In this document: piece by piece, positions 56,301 to 64,000 of the stretch
How the letters are laid out: each line of letters begins with the position of its first letter
Position numbering within the stretch: position 1 is the stretch's first letter
Origin: Rhizomys pruinosus
Taxonomy: Eukaryota > Chordata > Mammalia > Rodentia > Spalacidae
Direction of reading: 5' to 3'
Assembly (NCBI GenBank): GCA_009823505.1
Contig: VZQC01008895.1
Coordinates: forward strand, 1-64,000
Length of the DNA: 64,000 bases
Translations under genes and position numbers: made by a program
Notes under the pieces: generated by a model
Databases searched by the model: none
What the model saw: the letters and a program-made list of their open reading frames with translations, nothing else
Told to the model about the DNA's origin: nothing

Positions 56301-56748
56301 GAGTTCAGAGAACTATTATCATATTGAATTTCATACTTCCTAAACTTGCTTTGCCATATAATTCAATTTTAATGGGGCAGTTTAAATACATGTAGTTTGC
56401 ATTATATGGGATTTGTCTTTAGGAAACACTGTTAGGGAAAATGAGGCATTCTTCATGGCCTGGGTTTCTTTGATCACTGAGGGTCAAGTAACCTTAGTAT
56501 TGAAGACAAGATGCAACTTGACTATACCAGTTTATACTTATGCTTACACTTTATTTAGTTAATCCTCAGCCCTTAATGAAGTTCAAACTCATTTAATCAG
56601 ATGCCATAGAAGCAACAACAGTCTCTGGAGCTAAACCTTAGTGTTGCCTTCATTTATTTGTGAAACGTTTTATTCAAGTATTTTAAGTCTAAGTGCTAAA
56701 AATGATTGTAAGATCAATCTTAAATTGGGAGAAGTCAAAGAAAAACAG
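56301..56748. other. No gene seen; unassigned
   Basis: AT-rich; nothing recognised. Confidence 0.4.
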
Positions 56749-56758
56749 GCTAGAATGA

Positions 56759-56960
56759 TGGGCTAGAGACAGCTCAAGGGTTAAGAGCACTGACTACTCT
56801 TGCAGAGGACCTGGGTTCAATTCCTAGCCCCACATGGTAACTAACGATCATCTGTAACTCCAGTTTCAGGGGACTCTTCTGACCTCTGAAGGCATTGCAC
56901 TACATAGGTACACTTACACACATGCAGGCACTATACATATTCTTTAAAAAAAAAAAAAAA
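56759..56960 (+). mobile_element. B2 SINE, plus strand, short type
   Basis: 'gggctagagacagctcaagg', 'acctgggttcaattcctagcc', 'gtaactccagtttcagggg', then an A-tail. GCTAGAATGA (56749-56758) and GCTAGGATGA (56961-56970) form a probable 10-bp TSD. Confidence 0.88.
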
Positions 56961-56970
56961 GCTAGGATGA

Positions 56971-57952
56971 GCAAACCATATGGGAGGACTCCAAGCCCAT
57001 CTAACCAAGAGATCATTTTAATGGTAATCACCAAGAAAGAAGCTTCTGTATGATGCTAAGAGAGCAACTAGAGTATTAGAAACATCTGCAATGAGGATGG
57101 CTCTTTTTAAACCAGGACACTCATTTGCAATTTCAAAATAATAACAAGGTGAAAATCTTCAGCTGAGCAGACCCACACAGCTGTTTGCGAAGTCAGGACC
57201 ACTCTGGGCGTCGCTCTCATGGCTGCTCTCTTGTGGCCTCATTAGCTGCCTTGGAAGGTGCATGCTGGAGCAGTGCCCTAGATTCCCACACACCAACTCT
57301 GACATTTATAAAGCACTTTCAGTCCTGACAAGATCAAAAACTCAGCATTCTTTCAAATCTCATAATAACTCCAAACATCCCTGGCTCCGGCAGAGAAAAC
57401 GGAAAGTGATAAAGTACTTATTAGATTTAAAAAAATAATAATACAACCTTGGGAATTGTGTGCTTGTCCTCTTCCCCCTGTAGCATGAGACATCCAATTG
57501 ATTTTAATAACACATATTCCCCTTTAGGAAGCATCCAGCATACTACCTCCCAAGCTGGACTCTTGGCAATAGCCATGATATAGGATGCTGGCCACTTCAC
57601 CAGTAGTCTGTTGTTTTCTGGTTACACTGTGGGCTTCCAATCAAAACCTCCTCTGGTTTTGCCTTAAGGTCTGTACATCAGGTTGGCATTGTATTTTAAA
57701 TAGAGCTGTGCTCATTGTCACTGCAGGAATGAAGAAGGGTTTGAGCATATTTTACTGTTACTGTTCTAGGCTAGAACTTACACTAATTTGATGCTTTCCA
57801 TTCCTTTATTTTCCAAAACAGCAAACATAGCATTTCTAAAATATACACACTAGACCACACTAAATGTATGCTGAATGAGCCATGCTCTGTCATATTATTT
57901 CACCAAGGTTTTATTATAATAAAAATACCATGGAACCTTAATTTCCCTATTT
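56971..57952. other. No gene seen; MIR-like trace at 57305-57385
   Basis: 'ttataaagcactttcagtcc' and 'caaatctcataataactcc' resemble a MIR core. 57160-57260 is GC-richer and unassigned. Confidence 0.4.
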
Positions 57953-58178
57953 AAATTTTGTGTGTGTATGAATGTACTGACTGCATGTAGGTTTGTGCAC
58001 CTGTGTCGTGCAATGTTGCGGAGGTCAGAAGAGGGTCTCAAATTCCCCTGGAACTGGAGTTCTCCTGGAATTGGAGTTACAGACGGCTCTTAGTCACCAT
58101 GTGGGTGCTGGGGATCGAACCCGGGTCCTCTGCAATAGCAGTCGTTACTCTTAATCACTAGGCCATCTCTCCAGCGCC
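57953..58178 (-). mobile_element. B2 SINE, long type, 13-bp TSD
   Basis: Identical AATTTCCCTATTT at 57940-57952 and 58179-58191. Reverse B2 with the 17-bp duplication; A-tail nearly lost. Confidence 0.93.
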
Positions 58179-58269
58179 AATTTCCCTATTTTAAGTACAC
58201 AGTTAAATGTATGAAGCTGTGGATCCCTAGAACCTTCTCCTCATGCCAAATGGAAACTCTGTATTTATA

Positions 58270-59635
58270 AATCATGAATTCCTCCCATCTCTTACTTGAC
58301 CTTTGACAAATACCTTTCTACTTTCCGATTCTATGATTTCAATCACTTGAGAATGGAATTGTTTATTATTGGTTCTGTGGTCTGTGCCTTGCTTTGCTTA
58401 ATGTTTCTGAGTTTCATATATGTTATTGCATATGACAAGGTTGTGTTTTTTTAAGGCTGCTTCATATTACATTGTATTACACACTATATTTTGTTTTTTT
58501 TCATTCACTTGTCAATGGACATTTGGTTTGCTTCAACTTATCAGCCAATGCATATAATGCAAATGCCTCTTTTAGATTCTCTTATAATTTCTTTGGCCAA
58601 AAAACAAGGGAAAGACTGATAAGTCATATAGTAATGCAATTATTTGTTTTCTAAGGAACTGCAATATTGCTTTTCATAATGGAAACCCCTTGTATACACT
58701 GCCCTACAGTGCATAAATCTTTGACTTTCCCTATATCCTCACTAATACACATTATTTTTGTTTTTTGATAGTGCCCATCGTCATAGATATGAGGTGGTGA
58801 GCTTTGATGGTCTTGAATGAAATTCTCTTGAAATTAGTGACACTGAATATGGGTTTTTTTGCTCTTTTTTGAGACCTGGTCTCCCTTTAGCCCCAGATGG
58901 CCCAGAGCTTGCTGTGTAGACCACACTGGCCTTGAATTCACAGAGGTCTGCCTGCCTCAGCCTCCTGAGCGCTGGGATTAAAGGCATGTGCCATCATGCC
59001 GGCCAGAAAATTAGTGGCACTGAATGTTTGCACTTTGGTTTTTTGGCCATGTATATGTTTCTAATACAACTGTGGATTCAAGGCTTTCACTTTTTTTAAA
59101 AAAAAAAACCTTGATGCCTTTTGGTAATTTTGTTGAAATTCCTTATATATTTTGGACTCTAATCCTTTATGGGTGAATGATTTACAAGGTTATTTTTCTC
59201 CCAGTCTAATGATGGGCTTTTTCTTCTGTTGTTGCCTTTGATGCGGTTTTTAACTTTCACGAACTCCAATTTATCCATTTTTGCTTTTGTTACATGTACT
59301 TTTAGTGTCATGTATAAAAAAAACCCTTGTTAACTCCGGTATCTTGAAATCTCTGCTATGAAATCTTTTGTGAGTTGATGTTTTACATCTTCTATTTATG
59401 GTTCTAACTCATTTTGAACAAATTTTTGTACATTGCATGAGGTAAGAGCCCAACTTCAGCATTTTCCATGCAATATACAGTGTTTCTAATGAGTTTGCTC
59501 GAGAAAGCTTCCTTTCCTCTTCTTGTAGTCTTAGCACCTTTGCAAAATGATTTGGAAATATTTCTAGGGAGTCCCTTCCAGGCTCTCTATTCTGTTCTAT
59601 TGGTCTGTGTATTGGTCTTTTGCCAGAGATAATGG
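58270..59635 (-). mobile_element. Ancient L1 (L1M-type) ORF2 remnant
   Basis: Reverse-strand ORF2 C-terminal half in order: 'ttcacttgtcaatggacattt', 'gatagtgcccatcgtcata', 'atattttggactctaatcc', 'actccaatttatccattttt', 'tgaggtaagagcccaacttc', 'ttctgttctattggtctg'. Heavily mutated; split by a B1. Confidence 0.72.
58849..59007 (-). mobile_element. B1 SINE nested in ancient L1, 18-bp TSD
   Basis: AAATTAGTGACACTGAAT (58831-58848) and AAATTAGTGGCACTGAAT (59008-59025). B1 in reverse with 'gcgctgggattaaaggcatg'. Confidence 0.93.
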
Positions 59636-60039
59636 CAAAATAAAATAAGTTTAGACTGCTGTTATTTCATGAGTGGAGATAAGGCCGTGTGGGTCGTGTA
59701 GCTTTACTCTTCTTTTGGGGTCTCTTTCAGCTATTCGAGGTGCCATTAGATGCCATGAGAACTTTAGGAAAGCTTTTTCTGAAATGAATGCCATTACGAG
59801 ATTGATTAAGTAACCAGGTCCCTTTGGTTGTTGTGAGCATTTTAACAATCCTAGAACATCCAATCTGCAAGCACGAGGGCATCTTCATCTGTTTCCATCT
59901 TTCAAAACATCTTTAATATCAGAGAGTATTAACAGGGTGGTTAGTAGATTCTAAAATAATAAAGCTAACGAAAAAATTGTAGTCATTTGATTTTTTTTAA
60001 CATAAAGTCCAAATAACTGGAGTTCAAGAAGCCTTGAGA
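59636..60039. other. No gene seen; unassigned
   Basis: Nothing recognised. Confidence 0.4.
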
Positions 60040-60322
60040 CTCATTTTTATAGATGTATTTATTTTTATTTTGTGATGACTATTTGCCTGTCATTCATCCA
60101 TATATATATATGAATTCATATATATATATATGAATATATATATATATATATATATATGAATATATTGCATGTGTCCAGTGCCCAGGCTTTAAGAAGGTAT
60201 CAGATCCCTGGAACTTGAGTTATAGATGCTGTAAGGTGCCATGTGGTCATGTGGGTGCTGGGAAATAAACCCAGGTCTTCTGCAAGAAAAATCAGTGCTC
60301 TTAACCACTGAGCCATGTGTCA
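60040..60322 (-). mobile_element. B2/B3 SINE with TA expansion
   Basis: 'gatgtatttatttttattttg' tail, a TA tract (60098-60165), 'aagaaggtatcagatccctgg', 'ggtcttctgcaag' and 'cttaaccactgagccatg' in reverse B2/B3 order. Confidence 0.7.
60098..60165. repeat. (TA)n with periodic GAAT interruptions
   Basis: Runs of TATATATA separated by three 'tgaat' interruptions; fully self-complementary. Confidence 0.9.
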
Positions 60323-60924
60323 AGCAGTTTGTGATCCATTTTGAGTACATGTCTGATGTTGCTCAGAAACTGAATTCCTCACTTACTAGGAACAGTGAAG
60401 CAAAGTTGAAAGATGCTGCTTTTATAAGTTTATGGGGTTTTTTTGGGTGAATGATCTGTAAAGACTCTATTTTACTGTCATCATTTTGAAAGGGAGGGAA
60501 TCAAGGTACACAGGTGAGAAAGCCTATATCTGGCAGACCCACCTTGAGGTGTAGTCTCAGAACTACAATGTCTGTGACTCTTTCCCTCTATTCCCCTACC
60601 TCTGCTATTGTCACTGGAGTTGGAGACAGGTGAGGCAACTATAGGCCTCATGCTTTCCAACTCCTGAGAACCACATTGGCGTAGGGCACTGGGTGAAAAG
60701 TTTTGCATGCCTCATTAAATTGATTTTTCCCAAAGCTATGAGGCAGGCACTAGTTCTTAAAATTGTCAAGTGGTTGATTATGAGCCAATAGACAATGCAA
60801 AGAAGCCAAGATCCTCTTTGAGTCTGAACGTGGCCTTTGTGGTTGCAATTGGACTACGTAAGAGAAAAGAGATTGACTCAAGATCTCCATCCACTGAAAT
60901 GGCAAGGTGTCCTCTAACTGGGTA
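60323..60924. other. No gene seen; unassigned
   Basis: No repeat or exon recognised. Confidence 0.4.
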
Positions 60925-60938
60925 CTGACAAGTCTTTT

Positions 60939-61181
60939 TTATTTTATTTTATTTTATTTTTGTATGTGTATGAATGTACTGTCTGCATGTAGGTCTGTGC
61001 ACCCCTGTCGTGAAGTGCCGCGGAGGTCAGAAGAGGGTGTCAGATTCCCCTGGAACTGGAGTTCTCCTGGAATTGGAGTTACAGACAGTTCTCAGCTGCC
61101 ATTTGGGTGCTGGGGATCGAACCCAGGTCCTCTGCAAGAGCAGTCAGTGCTCTTAACTGCTAGGCTATCTCTCCAGTCCCC
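60939..61181 (-). mobile_element. B2 SINE, long type, 14-bp TSD
   Basis: Identical CTGACAAGTCTTTT at 60925-60938 and 61182-61195. Tail ATTTT repeats, full body with the 17-bp duplication. Confidence 0.95.
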
Positions 61182-61266
61182 CTGACAAGTCTTTTAAAAG
61201 CCAAAAATAGGCAGAAGTTCACATCACAATTCATTCTGTTTTCATCAAGGTGGAAGGGTGTGTGCA

Positions 61267-61268
<2 letters not shown>

Positions 61269-61303
<35 letters not shown>
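61269..61303. repeat. (TG)17 microsatellite
   Basis: Uninterrupted TG dinucleotides. Confidence 0.95.
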
Positions 61304-61305
<2 letters not shown>

Positions 61306-62349
61306 TTTTCTCTCTCTACATGACAAGTAGGTAATTACTCAAAACCTACTCAAATACATCATCTGGAAATTCCTGATTCTATACAAAATACCACATGCAT
61401 ATGTCTGTCAAATCTACCTTTATGTGTGTGCTGTGTGTTTGTGTCTCAGATCTATGTATGCAAGTACACATGTGGTAGGGAAAATATACATGTGTACGCA
61501 TGCATGTGGAGATCAGAGACTAGCTCAGGTTTCTTTTCTCCAGGACTGTCCACCTCTTTATCTACTTTTTTGTCTTAAATTTTAAAGGATATTGTAAGAG
61601 ATCCCCTAATGCTGTCCACTAAAACCCTGGAAGTTCTGTTAACCATCTAGCAAAAGCCAAGAGGAGATTGATAGTTCTTTCACAGAGTCTCATGAACCAG
61701 AGGGTCACTTCATAGAAAGAAGAACATATGGAGAATATACAAGAAAGCAGAAGCCAAGCCCGGCACAAATCTTAGCCAGTTAAGTCACCACCCTTGTCTA
61801 CACTGCATAATTACATTTATTTTGCAATACTGCTGGGGAAATTAACTGATTTAGTAAACACAGAGTGCCACAGTGTGTTAGAGTATACCTATTCAGCAAT
61901 ATATTGTTTTTAAATGGAAGAAAAATATTACTTTCATTTTCTATGTGAAGGCAAAAAACAACCATTTATGTAAATCCTACAAGGCCAAGCTTCTACATGG
62001 ACTGTATCCAGGAACCTTCAAGACTTGTTCTCTGTGCACCTGTCCTTACTGATAAAGATAATCTTCTGTGATCCCTTTGTATCTCCCACACATAAATGTG
62101 TCCTAAAAAAATGAGTGAAAGAATAAACACACCTCTGAGCTTGAAATGAGCAGATGTTGGAAACTGTCAACATAAGGATCTGCCTGAACATAAGTGTTTC
62201 TTTTACATTTACAAAGAGAATGCAAGCGAGAAGAGGTGACATGCTGGGAACTGAAAGGGTCTGGAAGGGAGAGTGAACACATTTGCAGTTGAAGAAGATG
62301 ATAGTGCCTCTGTTTATCCTCCCTCCAGTGCTTAAGAAGGTGAGGTGAT
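61304..62349. other. No gene seen; unassigned
   Basis: 61380-61560 has TG/CATG-rich text that may be an eroded SINE. The rest is unassigned. Confidence 0.35.
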
Positions 62350-62430
62350 GCAAGGCATGGTGGCTTGCACTCCTCTGGAGGCAAAGGCCAGCTGGGACTA
62401 AAGGGAGACTCTGTCTCAAAAAGACCCCCC
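62350..62430 (+). mobile_element. B1 with internal deletion
   Basis: 'ggcatggtggcttgcactcctctggagg' joins directly to 'ggccagctgggactaaagggagactctgtctc', so the central part of B1 (about 60 bp) is missing. GTGAGGTGAT / GTAAGGTGAT flank it loosely. Confidence 0.7.
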
Positions 62431-63499
62431 CAAAAAAAGAAAAAGTAAGGTGATATGCTAATTGATTTGGCTTAGTCATTCCAAAATGTATACACATATC
62501 AAAACATCAAATTGTATTCCATAAGTATCCATTATTGTTTTTCTACTTTAAAAAATATAATGACTGGGGTGGAGGATAGGATAAATAAGCCAAAAAACAA
62601 TACTCATGAGAGATTAAAAACAAACAACAACAAGGTCCAAGGAAACTGTTATGAAGATAACATGTAATTAAAATTTGCAATCAAAAAGACAAATGTAAAC
62701 AATTCCTCATAGTTTTTGGCTCAAACTTTTTGAAGGACAATGATGCTTCATCCTTCCTCTTTTCTTAGCTCTTAATTTTTTTCAACTCTCATTGTTTTCC
62801 TAACCCTCCCCCCCAATATCTCTCTGTCAATCCTAAAAAATTAAAGCTATTTACCAGGGAAGGGACAAAATCTACATCTTAAAGGAAAGGATGTCACGAG
62901 TTTCACTGTGTGGATGTGAGAACAAGACAAACTGACACCATCAAATGAGATATAAGCAGATGCCCCTGTGGGAGAGTCCTTGCTGAGGAGCAGGTGGGGA
63001 GGAGGAAAGATCAAAAGAAGGCAGTGTCCTCTCCTGCCCACCATCTTCTGGTTGTCTTCTTCTGCCTCGGTGGGAAGGAAATGTCTAGAAATTAATAACA
63101 GATGACAAACGAGATGGCACCCACAATTTAGTCACAGCATCATACATGAGTAGATCTTGAGGTAAACCATCAGCTTATCCAGGAAATAAAACATGCAAAA
63201 AAAAAAAAAAAAAAGAATCACTGAAGGACATTAATATTTAATAATTATTGGCATTGTTTTAATCCGTTTCCTCTCAGCTTGATTATTGCACTCACCTTCA
63301 GCATCTTCATCAGTACCCCACACATAGATGTCATTTATTGGGCTCTTAGTAAGTGCACAATATAGTGTAATTATATAGTATGTGCCTACCTGGCTCTCAT
63401 TCTGAGACTGGTGATTTTCCCTGTTTAGTGTGTGTGTGTGGTGTTGTGTGTGGTGTGTTGTGTGGTTTTAGTTTATTGTGTATATGTTGTGTGCATGCA
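62431..63499. other. No gene seen; poly(A) and TG-rich runs
   Basis: An A18 run lies near 63197-63214 and a TGTG/GTTG-rich run at 63428-63466. Nothing else recognised. Confidence 0.4.
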
Positions 63500-63575
63500 C
63501 ACTCTGTACAGATGGTTTAGGGACCTGTTAAAGGTCACATACACAGCAAAGTCAGGGCCAGAAACTCAAGGAACT
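63500..63575 (+). mobile_element. MIR-like remnant
   Basis: 'gttaaaggtcacatacacagcaaagtcagggccag' is the MIR 3' signature (read as two parts). Confidence 0.5.
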
Positions 63576-63650
63576 TACTTTCTTTTTTTTTTTTTTTTTT
63601 TTTTCATTAGGAGACCCTCCTAGATTTCTTCTTTTTTTTTTTTAATTTAT

Positions 63651-64000
63651 NNNNNNNNNNNNNNNNNNNNNNNNNNNNNNNNNNNNNNNNNNNNNNNNNN
63701 NNNNNNNNNNNNNNNNNNNNNNNNNNNNNNNNNNNNNNNNNNNNNNNNNNNNNNNNNNNNNNNNNNNNNNNNNNNNNNNNNNNNNNNNNNNNNNNNNNNN
63801 NNNNNNNNNNNNNNNNNNNNNNNNNNNNNNNNNNNNNNNNNNNNNNNNNNNNNNNNNNNNNNNNNNNNNNNNNNNNNNNNNNNNNNNNNNNNNNNNNNNN
63901 NNNNNNNNNNNNNNNNNNNNNNNNNNNNNNNNNNNNNNNNNNNNNNNNNNNNNNNNNNNNNNNNNNNNNNNNNNNNNNNNNNNNNNNNNNNNNNNNNNNN
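63651..64000. other. Assembly gap (350 N)
   Basis: All bases are N to the window end. The sequence just before it ('tttttttttttaatttat') looks like the T-rich end of a reverse-strand B2, so the assembly probably broke in a repeat. Confidence 0.98.

Noticed and set aside
62018..62497. 159-codon minus-strand frame
   Set aside because: Part of it is the complement of the deleted B1 at 62350. No domain in the remainder.

Overview
The window is nuclear DNA from a muroid rodent (mouse/hamster/vole/gerbil group). The evidence is the repeat set: B1, B2, B3/B4 and ID-type SINEs, rodent MaLR LTRs of the ORR1/MT class, and L1 copies whose ORF2 carries the usual mammalian L1 motifs. I cannot name the species. 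I found no host protein-coding exon, rRNA, functional tRNA, CRISPR array or bacterial feature. Nearly every longer reading frame is explained by L1, a SINE, an LTR or a simple repeat. The window reads as intergenic or deep intronic sequence, AT-rich, ending in an assembly gap (63651-64000).

Layout. 1-11 kb: MaLR LTRs (103-462, 5005-5292, 7798-8170, 8274-8625), B1/B2/B3/B4/ID SINEs and ancient MIR/L2 remnants. 11.0-13.5 kb: a plus-strand L1 that keeps its 5' promoter repeats, ORF1 and the ORF2 endonuclease but ends abruptly inside ORF2. 14-19 kb: SINEs and LTRs, including an LTR inside a B2. 19289-19929: a 24-bp-unit minisatellite of 27 units with higher-order structure. 20-25 kb: B2, B4 and a full MaLR LTR. 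25.1-26.3 kb and 29.6-30.9 kb: 5'-truncated L1 copies on opposite strands; the second has an in-frame internal duplication. 31-42 kb: LTRs, MIRs, many B2s, one B2 inside an LTR and one inside a B4-like element. 42.4-49.7 kb: an ancient minus-strand L1 broken up by a short L1, two B1s and a 3.4 kb younger L1. 50-55 kb: an L1 3'-UTR insertion, then an L1 with an inverted 5' part (twin-priming type). 55-63.6 kb: a MaLR LTR, a B2-B1 chimeric SINE, an ancient L1 interrupted by a B1, more B2s and microsatellites.

There is no operon-like or pathway-like set of genes. What the window shows is retrotransposition: L1 supplies the machinery in trans, B1 and B2 use it, and many insertions still carry target-site duplications (TSDs) that can be read directly. 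The observations most worth checking are the minisatellite's eight-unit higher-order repeat, the B2 subfamilies separated by a 17-bp internal duplication, the chimeric B2-B1 SINE, the three rearranged L1 copies and an isolated near-perfect hairpin at 34120-34165. I did not find a convincing undescribed biological system. Repeat family names come from recognition, not from a database search.
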